Positions 43,663-54,625 of a stretch of 64,000 nt of DNA are shown here, piece by piece. The notes under the pieces were generated by a model. It made no database searches and was not told the origin of the DNA. It saw only the letters and a program-made list of their open reading frames with translations. Each line of letters starts with the position of its first letter. Position 1 is the stretch's first letter. The stretch covers positions 96,037 to 160,036 of the forward strand of contig JAPTJF010000091.1 of the NCBI GenBank assembly GCA_029339195.1. Reading direction: 5' to 3'. A program made the translations under genes and the position numbers. Source of the stretch: Micractinium sp. NFX-FRZ (taxonomy: Eukaryota > Chlorophyta > Trebouxiophyceae > Chlorellales > Chlorellaceae).

Positions 43663-45501
43663 GGTGGCTGCTGGGCTGGCTTGCAGGTGTGGCATGTGTT
43701 TCGGGCTGAGCTGCTCGGCAGCAGCTGATCCAACTGCCTGCCGGGCCAAGTGGCCCCCCTCGCCTTGCTTGGCCGCCCGGCGCCTCCCCATGTCCCAACT
43801 CTTCTGCCGCTGCCGCTCCCGAGGCAGTCCTCGTCCACCGCTCACCGCTCCCGAGGCACTCCTGTACGACCCTCTCCACTGCTTCCTGCCCCCAACCCAA
43901 GCCAACCCTCGTTGCCTTGCCCCACCCCGCCCTGCCCCGCAGTCCAACGCCCACAGTGCTGCCTACCTGGAGTCTCGCATCGAGGCATTCCTGCCCCAGG
44001 TGACTGACCAGGCATTCCATTGGGAGGGGTGACTTCTGCACAAGCAGTGCGTGTTGAGGCCAGCGCTCCTGCCTCTCCTGAGCGGGCGTGAGAGTGTCGT
44101 TGTGCCGGAGCATTACGTGTCTGATGGATCGCCCACGGGCCCCGCCCGCCGAGCAGTCCACCGGGCAGGCACTCAGACGAAGCTGGCCACGTCACCCTTC
44201 CCACCCCCACCAACTCTCACCCACTCCCTCCCTCCTTCTCCTTCGAATCTTTGATTGATTCGTCAATGATGCAGCTGGCGGAGCGTTTGGAGGGCATGCC
44301 TGCCGAGGAGTTCAGCGGGCACATTGCTGAGCTGGCAAAGGCCAAGCTGGAGAAGCCCAAGAGGCTGCGCGAGGCGGCGGGGCGGGAGTGGGCCGAAATC
44401 GAGCCGGGGCTGCTCAGGTGGGTGCGATCAGTGTTAGGGAGCGGTGGCCAGGGCTGGGCGTCCGCACTGCCGTGCCGCCCTGTGCCCTGCCCTGGCGGCC
44501 TGCCACAAGTGCCCCCTGGACAGGCTGGGTGGTGGCCGATACAGCGGCATCCATGCCTGCTGTGCCGCTGCCATGCCGCCCGCGCACTGCTGCCCGCCCC
44601 CTCGTCGGCGCCGTCTCTTGCATCGCAGTTTGCCCTGTCTGACCCCCCCTGTGCCCCCCTGCCCTCCTTCGGGACCCCTCTCTCTCCCGCCAGGTTTGAC
44701 CGGCCCGAGGCTGAGGTGGCGGTGCTGCGCACGCTGAGCCAGCAGGAGGTGGCCGCCTTCTACCGGGTAGGTGTGCCACCCTGATGGGGGCCCACAGGCT
44801 CCCCACATTGCAGGCAATCGGGTTGCAGCACACGGGCACAGAACTGCGGCAGGTGCCAGGGTGTGGATGCCGCCCGGCCGGGCCGCTGCGGCCGGGGCTG
44901 CCACTGTTGCTGCCTGCCTGCCTGCCCGCGCTCCGTATGCTCGGCAACCCACACTGGGCCAACCGCTCCCTGCCTCCAACAACCACCGCATTGCCTCCTT
45001 TCTACCTCACCACGCTGCCACCCACTCAAGCGACGCACCCCCCGCACCTCGTCAGGAGCACGCTCTGCAGTGCAGGCCCGTCCATGCCAGCTTCTCCACT
45101 GCTGCTGCCTCAGTCCCTGCCTCACCCAGCCCCCCACCCCTTGCCCCTGCCTGCCACCTCCCCGCACCCTTCAGGAGCATGTGCTGGAGGCAGCCAGCCG
45201 GCGCAAGCTGAGCGTGCACATAGAGGGGGCAGCGGCAGACAAGGGCGCCGCCTCAGCGGCGGCGGCAGGGGGCGAGGCGGCGCCCGCGGCGGAGGGCACC
45301 GGCGACGCTGCGGCAGCGGAGGCGCCGACCGCAGCAGAGCCGGCTGCTGCTGCAGAGGGAGTGGAAGCGGCGGCGGCAGCAGACGGTGCGGAGGCAGGGG
45401 AGGTGGCGGCAGCCAAGCCAGCTGCTGGGCCAGAGGTGGAGTTGATCCACGACGTGTACGAGTTCAAGCGCCGGCAGCAGCTGTACGGCGGCTTCAAATG
45501 A
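33694..45501 (+). CDS. IDE: Insulin-degrading-enzyme-type M16A zinc peptidase (plant PXM16-like)
   Basis: 31 exons: 33694-33855, 34101-34160, 34485-34534, 34731-34838, 35261-35335, 35655-35738, 35924-35992, 36254-36316, 36822-37055, 37243-37332, 37627-37710, 37965-38035, 38225-38295, 38622-38696, 39034-39093, 39384-39458, 39715-39798, 40065-40182, 40417-40490, 40722-40832, 41250-41341, 41648-41710, 42000-42054, 42322-42437, 42677-42815, 43218-43318, 43561-43624, 43943-43999, 44275-44417, 44694-44766, 45175-45501; 1015 aa, the family length. The inverted zinc motif HFTEH (71-75, split by intron 2) and the distal ligand in AVDSEHGKN (E152) are 81 residues apart, as in human IDE. Also present: HGGHTNAYTSCESTNYHFDV, DRFAQFF, FHAEHYSAGLM, LRTVEQLGYIT and EFKRRQQL. 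It should degrade short peptides in a closed chamber. An 80-residue Ala/Glu-rich insert precedes the C-terminus. No PTS1 is seen (ends GGFK). Intron 27 is GC-AG. Seven exon edges have decayed duplicates in adjacent introns. Confidence 0.94.
34916..35107 (+). repeat. Duplicated donor-side segments of M16 exon 4 in intron 4
   Basis: The exon end gcgctggacaggtgggcgg (34827-34845) is echoed at 34962-34980 (gcgctggacaggtacgtg) and more faintly at 35090-35107. The intron sequence after it is also repeated: 34854-34925 and 35029-35099 share ttgtgcttg/ttgtgctcg, a gtaac..agatgat core and ccctggagg/gccggagg. The unit is roughly 140-175 bases. Confidence 0.7.
36466..36850 (+). repeat. Four-unit tandem array covering the start of M16 exon 9
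   Basis: Units begin with CAG acceptors at 36466, 36582, 36708 and 36819 (spacings 116, 126, 111); only the last is the real exon. Each continues with a version of gcaccccctggatgagctgg and then with related intron sequence (tctgctgc.agcacatg and ttcacttgttctgctg). All four keep CAG at the splice position, but only the real copy leads into a long open frame with family sequence (HPLDELEAMVRDKF). Confidence 0.92.
38521..38559 (+). repeat. Copy of M16 exon 14 start, in intron 13
   Basis: cgcaggtgtacagcggc...ggctgctgggctcc repeats the real edge at 38617-38655 (spacing about 96). Translation is VYSGRDWLLGSS against the real VYSDPDLLLGSF. Confidence 0.88.
38911..38955 (+). repeat. Copy of M16 exon 15 start, in intron 14
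   Basis: caggttgcgtctgacctcacc...gcacgcgtgctgtgg repeats the real edge at 39031-39075 (spacing 120). Translation is VASDLTPTHARVLW against the real VVGDLTPGNARVLW. No donor is kept at the exon-end position. Confidence 0.88.
39264..39302 (+). repeat. Copy of M16 exon 16 start, in intron 15
   Basis: caggccgagtacggcgagc..gagcggtggt repeats the real edge at 39381-39419 (spacing 117). Translation is AEYGEHERWCT against the real AECGESERWYAT. Confidence 0.88.
39463..39480 (+). repeat. G18 run directly after the M16 exon 16 donor
   Basis: Eighteen consecutive G residues start four bases into intron 16 (donor GTGC at 39459). Confidence 0.95.
40862..40939. repeat. (TG)n microsatellite, about 39 units, in M16 intron 20
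   Basis: A perfect TG dinucleotide run of 78 bases lies shortly after the exon 20 donor. The long CVCVCV frames over it are artefacts. Confidence 0.97.
42967..43015 (+). repeat. Copy of M16 exon 25 end plus donor, in intron 25
   Basis: ccaacgacagctcatcggcggtgg...ttccaggtgtg repeats the real exon end at 42781-42820 with three changes (spacing 186). Both encode AN(G/D)SSSAVAAFQ and both keep a GTGTG donor. Confidence 0.88.
43629..43659 (+). repeat. G31 run at the start of the GC-AG intron 27 of M16
   Basis: An uninterrupted run of about 31 G begins four bases after the GC donor (CAG|GCAAGG). Its exact length may reflect assembly error, as long homopolymers are hard to sequence. Confidence 0.9.
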
Positions 45502-46300
45502 GGGGCCGGGCTGCGTCCCGCACACCTGCGAGCGACCAGCGGATGCTGATGCAGGCAGGGGCAAGGGGTGCCTTATAGGCAACAGCCGTCTGCCGCACGC
45601 TTTGAACTGGGCCCCCCTGTAACTGGCCCATGCAAAAGTAGTAGAGGCTGTGTACGCCAGGCTGGGCCTGCTCCAAACCTAGCCGGGCCAGTGGTAGGCG
45701 CAGGTGCACAGGGTCGGTTACTCACAGCAGGCAGCCGTTCCACCAGCCCAGGTGCGGTTTTAGCGGAGACAAGTTAAGAAGAGAAAGGTTTCGGCAGATG
45801 GGTGGGTTAAGAGAGTGCATTGGAAGGAGTTCTGGGCTTGAATGGGGCGTGCAGTCGATAAACTAATAGGTGTTCGAGTGTGAAAAGGGCAGTAGAAAGG
45901 GAGAATCAGGGAGGAAGGAGGCATATCCGCCACAGCTGGAGGGTCTTAACTGGGGGCAGTTGGTTCAATAGGTGGAGGCATGTGGCTGAGCTGGCAAGTG
46001 CCAAGCACATGGCTCCGCAAGCAGGCAATGGGTAGGCAGGGTAGAGTCTTTAGGAAGATGATGGGCAGAGCGTTGAGGGGCAGAGAAGGGTCTCTTTGGG
46101 CAGGTTGGCACGCCTGATGGGAGGGCGCAAGGCGGCATGCACACGCTGCCGGCAAGCAGCAGTATGGCGACAAGTGGCCTGCCGCCATGGCTACCTGCGC
46201 ACGTCCCGGAGACTGTGCCTTCAGCAGCAGCCTAAGCTGGCGCCCGGCGCCAGCCGCAGCATTTGCAGCAGCAGTGTGCGTCGGCGGGAGGGCGGGCGCC
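45502..46300. other. Convergent intergenic region between M16 and subtilase genes
   Basis: Both flanking genes end here, so the 0.8 kb should hold two 3' UTRs. GC is lower between 45770 and 45960. A TGTAA motif lies at 45619. No gene was recognised. Confidence 0.55.
45619..45623 (+). terminator. Candidate poly(A) signal TGTAA for the M16 gene
   Basis: The first TGTAA after the stop codon lies 118 bases downstream, a normal distance for the chlorophyte polyadenylation signal. Confidence 0.5.
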
Positions 46301-49300
46301 TCAGACCAGAGTGAGGCTCAGCTGCAGCGTGGGGCGCTCGAAGCGGTCGAGCGCGCCGACATGCACCCAGTACCTGAGGGGCAGGGGGAGGCAAGGGTTG
46401 CACGGCATGCGTGAGTTGCACATGTGGAGACGTGGACATTGACACCACCATGAACATTCAGGGAAGCCCACGGAGCCAGCAGGGACTCGTGAGGCAGGAG
46501 AGGGAGGATGACAGGGACAGCACTCGCCACCGGCAGGTGCACGCTGCAGTGTGCAAGGCAGCGCCCCCCCCCCCCCCCCTGACAGGCAGTCATCCATGGC
46601 CACCGACAGCGCCATTCGGCACACCGCATGCCAAGGTTGCCCTTCCAGGTCTGCCTCGCCAGCAGTTGGCCGGCAACGGGCACCTGGGTGCTGCAGCCAG
46701 CCAAACCCAAGCAGGGCTGCAGCTGGGCTCACAGCACTACTCTACTGCTCTGCACAGGCCCTTGGCCAGCCGACACGACACCCGCCGCACCCACAAGCCC
46801 ACAATAATAACATCAAAATCAACCCACATACACGGCACACAAAGAAGAAGGATAAGAAGAAGAAGATTACTGCCCGAGGGCGTGGTGTTGAGAAGGCAAG
46901 CAGGAAATCAAGCCAAAGGCACCAGTCAGCTACCATGCACGGCACCCGCCTCACCAGTAGCCGGCCTCCACCGGTTCGGTGCGGGCGTCAAACGCGTACT
47001 TGTCCCTCCCGGTGCACGTGCTGTCGTCGTCGCTCGCCTCGCAGTAGTAAGACGTCCTGGTGCATGATAGGGGGGGAGGGGAGGGTTGTTGAAAGGATGG
47101 GGCAGGAGGGGGGAGGCGAAAGACGCAGTGGCGCAGGTGAGGGCGGCGTGGGCGGCAGGAAAGCAGGGCAGGCGGGCACGGTGTGCATGGAGAGGCTGCC
47201 AGCTGGCAGTGTGGGTGCATCAGGGCGAGACACGACCCCGTGTTTGTTTGCCAAATCACTGGCCGACACAAAGCCTCCCAAGTATGCCATCTACCAAAGG
47301 TGCACATCAAAGAGAAGGGCAGGCAGCGCGCCCGCCAGCTGGCAGCAACCGTGGCGGCGCGTACTACACAACGCGTATGCGCAGTGCGGGGCAGTGTGGG
47401 CGCACCCGACGGCGAGGTTGAGTGTGTTTGCCGAGGTGATGGACACCACTGGGTCGCCAGGCGAGCCGTCAGACAGCAGCTGGGTGTAGCCGCAGGAAGT
47501 GGCGCGCAGCGACTTGCCCACCATGGTTGCGTTGACAAAGAGCCTGCAGCGGCACGGGTGGGGGGCGGGGGGGAAGGCGCGTGTTGTGTGATACTCGTGA
47601 TGCCTTGGTATGAGCCTGCACCAAAGGGGGGTGGGCCGGAGTGGTGTGGATCTACGAGTTGTGTATCAAGGGGTTGTGTAAACAGAGGGTGCCCCCGCCA
47701 TGTGCAACCCAGGTGCACCCGTGTCAGTGGGGTGCGGAAGCAAGCAGGGACATCACGCCAGCGGTGCCTTGTCAGCTCCCAGGCATGGCAGAGGGGGCAA
47801 TGGGCAGAGCAAGCGAGGGTGCTGCTCGGACGGGGCAGGGGCAGGTGGAATGAGGCCAGACAGTCGCTGTGTGCCCAGCAGGCGCAGCAGGAGGGTCAAC
47901 CAGCCCGCTCGTAACAGTAGTGCCAGCAGCAGCAGCATCAGATTGAACAGAACAGTCCGGAATGATCGATTGATTGCCTGAGCATGGGCGACGACGGCCG
48001 CAGCGGCTGGCGGTGTGTGGCAGCAAGAGCCGCGCTGTGCCCACCTGAACACGACGGCACGCTTGCGCAGGAGGGAGCATTCGAAGGGCGAGTTGATGGC
48101 TTGGTACGAGGCCGGCTGCCGCGGCGGGTGTGTTGGGGGAGGGCAGAGGGGAGAGTGATGAGAAGGCGGGAGAAGGGTTGAGCTATGATGCCTGCAAGAG
48201 GCATGCTGCCCGTCCTGCCCATCCCTGCCCCGCCTTCCTCAGCACCTGCACATGATGCACACATCCCGCTTCTCTCACCGTGATGACGCTGCTGAGGTAG
48301 GGCAGGGATGGGACGATGATGGGGTTGGCGTGGGTGCCGGCCGCGGGCGGCGGGGAGGGAGGGGGCGGCCTGGCGGGTGGCGGGGGCGGGGGAGGACGGG
48401 AGGGTGGCGGGCTAGGTGGCGGCCGGGTTGGCGGGGGGGGCCTGGCCAGCGGGGGAAGGGGCCTAGGGCTGGGAGGCGGCGGTTTGGGGCTGGGTGGAGA
48501 GGCCACCGGCGGGGGTGGGCGGACGGGTGGGGCCGGCCGGGGGCTGGGCGGCGGCGGTTTGGGGGTGGGCGGTGACCTGCGGGGCGGAGGCGGCCGGACG
48601 GGCGGCGATGGCGATGGCGAGGGGGGCCTTGGGGAGGCGAGCACGCCGGGGGGCAGAGGCGGAGGGGGCCTGCAGCAGCCGTGTGGGAGGCGGGGAGCGG
48701 TGGTTGGCAGACGGCGGGGTTGGAATGCCACACAACGCAAGGGCGCCTTGTTTAGCAGTGCCAATCTGGGATCACAGCAGCCAACCGGCCCCTCCTCAGC
48801 AAGCCAGAGCCGGGGGGCAGGGGCAGCGTAAGGCACACTTGGGCGTTGGGGGCGGTGGGGAAGGGGGCCTGGGGAGGGGTGGCGGGGGGCGGGTGGGTGG
48901 CGGCCTCGGCGGAGGCGGGCGGGGAGGCGGGGGGCGTGGGGGCGGGCTTGGAGGGGGGCGCATGGGCGGCGGACGGGGCGGCGGCGGGCGGGGAGGGGGA
49001 GGAAGCACTACAGATGGTGGTGGCGGGCTGGATGCAGTGGTGCCGGAAGATGGGAGCTTGTACCCAGAAGTGGTGCCGCTAAGTACTGCCGAGGTTGTCA
49101 CGAGGCCGGCGGCATCCGACATCAGGCAGCTCCCGGAGCCCCTGTGGCAGGCATTAAAGCAAGGGAGGAGGCCAGCCGGTTATTTGTTGGCACGTGGCAG
49201 TGGATGGCCTGATCTCAGCAGGCACATGAAGCCACACTCAAGGGCTTGCTGGGGGGCACCATGCATTAGGCCACGCCCCAGGCACAAGCAGCTCTATGCC

Positions 49301-52300
49301 CAGCGAGAAACCCCTGCTGTGCTGGCTGCCCAGCAGGCAGAGCGTGCTCACGTGCCAGTGTGGACGGCAAACCAGCACCAGCTGGTGCTCTGACAGCTGC
49401 AAGGGCGCAGGCGGGGCAGGGGAGACGAGGCAGTGGGTTGACAAGCAGGGGCGGGCAGGAGGATGGTCAGCAGGCGGGCAGGCAGGCAGGCGGGCAGGCA
49501 GTTCCATGCAAAGGCCCGCACTTCGAATGCAGGGCTGCAATGCATCAATGCGCGGACTGCCCCCGCCTTGCACCCGCAGGCATCCCGCCTTGCACCTCCC
49601 AAGCCTGCTTTGTAAGCCAAGTCCTGTGAAGTCAAGCGAATTCATGTGCAGTCAAGTGAGGTCAATTCAAGCTCACGGCAAGCCACGGCTCAACCACGGC
49701 ACAGCAAGGCGGGCCTCACAGAGTCATGCAGGCGGCGGGGGAGGCAGCGGTGGTCGTTTGCTTCTTTTCGTAACCGTTGGCTTGGAAGGTGTACCGCTTG
49801 TTAGTCTCCGTGGTGAAGGAGTCTGCAGGCAGGGTGAGGCAGGGTGAGGCAGGGTGCAGCTCAGCCGCCTGGCTGGCACTGCCTTCAACCCGACCGGCTG
49901 AGGCAGGGGGATGCAGCACCCGTGGCAGGCACCCCTTCACAGCCTGCCCTTTTGTCGCTCTGTGCTCAGCAGTCCTCTGCCCGTGGCTGCCACCACAGAC
50001 TTGCCGGTGGCAAGCAAGCCAGGCATGCAGCGCCCACGCTAGCCACCTCTCCCTGCAAACAGCCCTTCACAGCCTGCCCGCCCTCATGCCGCCCTGCCCA
50101 GCCTCACAGGTGGGGGAGGGGGAGGGGGGCAGGGGCTGGCCCTGGATGGCGGCCAGCGCGCGCTGCACGTTGAGCCGCCCGTTGCTGGTGACCTTGCCGC
50201 TCAGGGCGGCAATAGGGTCCACTGAGCTCAGCAGGGCGTTCCTGCAGGGCAGGGCAGCGACGGAAGCAAAGGATCATGTGGCGGGTGATGTGGGAGTGCA
50301 GTGCTAGCCTGAGGATGCTGCAGCACCTTTTTTATGGGCACTTGGGTGGACTGGCTGCCCCTACCCCCCCCCCAAGTCACGCCGGAGGGTCCCTGGCAGG
50401 CACCGGCAGCTGGCTGCACATGCGGGATGCATCCGCCCAACCCAAACCGACGGCGCACAAGCAGCAGGCACGCCTTACAACAGCCGTGCTGCCTGTGTCG
50501 CAGGTTTCGTTGCGAAAAAGAAAACGGACTGTGAGACCAAACAAGCTGCCAGAGCTCACCTGACCTCCGCCATCGTGGCACTGGGCTTGATGGCGTAAAG
50601 GAGCGAGGCGGCGCCAGCGGTTAGGGGGGTGGCCATGCTTGTGCCGCTGCGGGGGAGGGGGCAATGGGAGGGGGGCAAGGGGTGGGGGTAGGGAGAGTTG
50701 AGAGCATGCAAATTTAAATCTGAGCTTGTAGCCGAGCTTTCCATGCAGCTGTTCGCATTTATGATGGGTGCAATGCAGTATACATCCCAAGCAGGCAGGC
50801 AGGCAGGCAGGCAGGCAGGAAGGTAGGCGGGCCTGGCGGCATGCAGTGGCCGCGTCACCATATAAATAGTGTCACGATGCTGCACCTGCCTCTCCACCCA
50901 CCCACCCACCCCTCCCACCCACCTGTACCAGTCGTAGGCGGAGTCGCTGGTGGGCACAGTGCTCCGGATGTTGACGCCCGGGGTGGCTGCACACATGGCG
51001 ACGGCGCGGTGGAGTGCGGTGTGGTGTGCCAGGGAGGCGGGCAAGCCGGCCAACCAAGGCAGATGCACAACCCTTGCATGCAGCTGGCAGCAGGCGGCGG
51101 AGGGCGCTGTGGCCCTGGCTTGGCGCAGCCCAGCGAAGCAGGGCAGTCAACGGCAGCTCTGGACATAGGCGGTGCAGCACGGTTGGCTGAGTGACTGGCT
51201 GCGGCAGGGGCAGGTTGAGGGCTGCGGCAGGGGCAGGCTGAGGGCTGCAATAGGGGCACTCCCCTGTGTTCAAGCAGGGGTGGTTCAAGCAGGTGAGATT
51301 CAGCAGGCCCCACCCGCTCACTCACCGATGTGTACGGTGGTGCGCCCGTAGTTGCTGAAGGAGACGAGCTCATCAGAGGGGAGGCTGGCGGCCACTGCAG
51401 GCGGGGGGGGTCAGCTCAGGCTTCAGTCCACCCCACCACCTGTACCCACCTGCTCTGCTCCCCTACACTGTGAAGCCGCACCCACCCGCCCAGTTTGCTC
51501 CAGGCCACTCACCCACCCACACATTGCAATCTGGTCCACCCACCCATACACGCACCCACCCACCGCATAATGCCTTGCACACCCACCGCAGGCTGCTCCA
51601 CCCACCTGCCCACCCACTGCACATTACTCCATCCACCCACCCACCGGCCCACCCACCCACCGGAGAGGACGTTGTTTGTGGCGGTCACATAGTTGGCTGG
51701 GTAGGAGGGGGTGCGGTCGTTGTCCGTCGCCTCGTTGCCTGCGGCAGTCACAAACAGCGCGCCCGCCTGGCCCAACGCGTTGATGCCGTTGAGCTCCGCC
51801 TGCAGCGCGTCGCCGCCGCCGTAGCTTGCAGACACAACCTTGGCGCCGGCCTGCGGGTGGGGTGGGGTGGGGAGGGCAGCACAGGGGGAGGGTAAGGGTT
51901 GGCAGGAGGGAGGAAGCTTGCCTGCGGGCAGGGCAGGGGAGGGCGGGGGTCAGCAGCAGGCCTAGGGTGTGCCGGCCACCTGGGCGCCCGCCTGGGATGG
52001 GGGGGGACCAGGGCAGAAGGGAGGGGGCAGGCCGGAGAAAGGGGCAGAGTGGTTCGGGAAGGGAGTGGAGGAAGGGGCGGCACTGGTAGGCGGTGCCAGC
52101 GTGTGGGTGGGGCAGGCAGCAGGGGGACCTCAGCACGTGCACCCTCACTCTGTGCCAGCCCATCCACACGTACAGGCACACGCGCGCCCATGCCACCCAG
52201 CACTCACCGTGCGGCAGAGGGCGTAGCAGTCGATGATTCCGTCTGTGGACAGCGACACCTCTCCATCCTTGGGCACCGACCCCACCTTGCAGTGGTACAG

Positions 52301-54625
52301 CGCCACCGTCCACGCCACACCCGTAATGCCCACCCTGCGCCAGGGAAGTTACAGCAATGAATGGGGGGCAAGCCGGGTCAGAGAGCACGTGCTCTTGAGA
52401 GTGCTGAGCAGAGCAGACGCCCGCCCAGCTGCAAGAACCGTGCATGAACCCAGCCCGCGCTGCATGTTGTGTATGTTACCCCACGCCAGAGGGCCACTCC
52501 CCGGCGCGCACCCGTTGTTGCCGACCGCGCCCACGGAGCCAGTGCAGTGAGAGCCGTGGCCATCGTCTGCATGGTGCATGGTGCATGGTGTGGTGAGACT
52601 GAAAAGGCGCATGAAAGGGAGCAGTGGCAAAAGGCAGGCGGCAAGGCAGGCAGGCACCGGGGCAGGCAGGCACCATCGCCCCATCAGCGCACATGTGGGC
52701 AGCAGGCACCTGGACCACCAGGCCATCGCCACCCCTCTCCTCTGCTGCAGCAGACGCCCCGCCCCGCCTCTGCCCACCGTCGTTGAAGTTGGAGTAGGCG
52801 GCGGTGCCGGGGGTGGGCAGCACCCCGTTGGCGTCCTCCCCGCGGTTCCACCCGCCCGCAATGTTGGCGGCCAGGTCCTGGTGCGTGCGCCTCACCCCAG
52901 TGTCAATGACGCACACCTGCGCATGGGCAGGGGCCGGTGCATTGGCGCCACCGCAAGCTCTGCAGAGTAGGGACGCACTGCTGGGTGCGCCCTGGCAGCT
53001 GCAGCAGCAGCAGCCCCAGCGCTGCGCTTCATGTCGTGCAGCGAGGGCTTGGACCGGCCCTGCAGCCGCCACAGGGCAGGCCTGTCCCCCAGCGACACAT
53101 TGCCTGCACCGCGCGCATGTCCGGCCCACCTCACCAAGTGAGCCCCACCTTGACTGCCGAGCTGCCCTTGGTGACGTCCCACGCCGCGGGCGCCGAAATC
53201 TTGTCCAGGAACCACATGCCGGAGTAGGCGGCGGTGGCGGCGTAGAAGGCGTCGTTGGGGGTGGCCTTGAGGGTGCGCCTGTACACCGGCTCAGCGTACT
53301 CCACCTCTGCAAGCGCACGGCAGTGGGGGTGGGGCAGGGGGGAGGTGTGTCATGTCGGCAGGTGTGCCGGGAGGCTCACCATCTCAGGGTGCAGAAGGGT
53401 GCCAACTCTGCGTGATACGGCTCTGCACCGGTAGAAAGGGGCAGGACAGGGGGTGGTGTGCCACTTTGCATCAGCTGCCGGCGTCTGCTCGTGGTGCGGG
53501 AGGCATGCTCCGCCACTGCACTGGTAGAGGGTGGCATGTTTGTCGGGAGCAGAGTGTCCACAGGCTCCGGTTCACTGCTCAAGCTTGGCAGGGCGAAGGG
53601 GAGGGTCAAGAGGCAGGCAGGCAGAGTCGGAAGCATGCGCGCCCAGGGCGGGGGGCAGAGGCAGCGCGGGTGGGAGGGAGGGGAGGGGGAGGGGAGTGGC
53701 GGGTGATGGTGACGGCACCACACTGGTTCCCAACCGCGGGTCAGGGGTAGATCGGCAGTGCATGGCAGCCGCTGGGCTCCTCACGCCCCGCCCCTCGGCC
53801 CCAGGGTCACGGCAGGCAGGTCACCTGCCACCCTGGCGACCCACACTTCAAGTGGTGACCCCATCCCCCTGCCAAGCAGCCGCCGTCGCCCAGGCCAGGC
53901 GGCCTGCAGCAGCCTATGCCACCCCTCTCTGCTGGGGTGGCCACTCCCCTCCCCGCCTCCCCTCCCCGCCTCACCCGCCATCCTGCTGAGCTGGGCGGCC
54001 TTCTCAGGCGGGCTCAGCCCATCGGTGATGTCCACTAGCATGAGGGCGTCTGAGGGCACGCTGGTTGTGACGGAGCCGTTGGCGGTCTGCACCAGGTGGG
54101 GCAGCGCTGTGGGGTCGCCCGGCTTGGCGGCGGCGGCGGCGGCAGAGGGGCGCACCACCTGCGTGGTGTGGTGCCGCCCCACCAGGCGCCGCAGCCGCGT
54201 GCCCTTCAACGGCTTGGACAGCATGCCGGCAGCGGCGGCCTGGGCGGAGGGCGCCTCTTTGAACTTCAGGAAGAGCATGCCGGGCTTGTAGTTGTCCTGC
54301 GCTGCGGCTACATGAGGCAGGCTGGCGGCTGCGCGGCGGGCCGCAGGGGGCGGGCAGGCGGTGCATACACCAGTCAGGGCGGTGAAGCACGGCTTAATCC
54401 CCTTCACTGCCCCTATGAGCCCCGCCGGCCCGACCTCAAGTGTAGCCTCCGTCACTGCTCCGTCATAGAGAGTTCGCGACACCTCCTGCCTCCGTTCCAG
54501 CGTACGACCTTCCGGCTGGCTGAGGCGCCATCGCAATTCGAAGCAGCTACATTCGCACCTGCCAGAACCAGGACGTGGACGGCCGCACGCCAGCTTCCGT
54601 GGCGGGTGCTCTGGGTGGGCCACAT
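46301..54625 (-). CDS. Secreted subtilisin-like (S8) protease with proline-rich stalk and C-terminal domain
   Basis: Eighteen exons (transcript order): 54625-54559, 54328-53975, 53306-53149, 52916-52778, 52566-52512, 52334-52208, 51850-51661, 51394-51326, 50986-50923, 50646-50560, 50241-50108, 49822-49720, 49141-48839, 48669-48279, 48115-48045, 47543-47406, 47056-46955, 46373-46301; 874 aa. Signal peptide spans exons 1-2 (hydrophobic AAVHVLVLAGAASLP). A propeptide-like region follows (NYKPGMLFLKFKEAPSA). Catalytic triad: D198 (VCVIDTGV), H243 (DGHGSHCTGS), S411 (SGTSMATPLTAG); oxyanion Asn N339 (TAAGNEATDND). After the protease domain come a beta-rich segment, a Pro-rich stalk (PPPPRPPPPRPPP, PPPPSPRP; exons 13-14) as in hydroxyproline-rich algal wall proteins, then a Cys-containing domain (TSCGYTQLLSD, CEASDDDSTC, YWVHVGALDRFERPTLQLSL) resembling a prepeptidase C-terminal beta-sandwich. 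A wall-associated or hatching-type protease is inferred. The start could lie further upstream. Confidence 0.9.
50794..50820. repeat. (GCAG)n tract in subtilase intron
   Basis: Seven to eight tandem gcag units lie in the intron between the exons carrying ATPGVNIRS and GTSMATP. Confidence 0.85.
51490..51660. repeat. cccacccac-type minisatellite in subtilase intron after N339 exon
   Basis: Diverged units of cccaccca with interspersed gcacattactc-like segments run up to the exon donor at 51660. The donor motif itself (CCGGTGGGTGGG on the minus strand) is present twice, 16 bases apart. Confidence 0.8.

Noticed and set aside
48316..49393. Plus-strand Gly-rich frames (GGGGRGGG) that look like glycine-rich proteins
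   Set aside because: They are the reverse complement of the Pro-rich stalk of the subtilase, whose exons join in phase on the minus strand.
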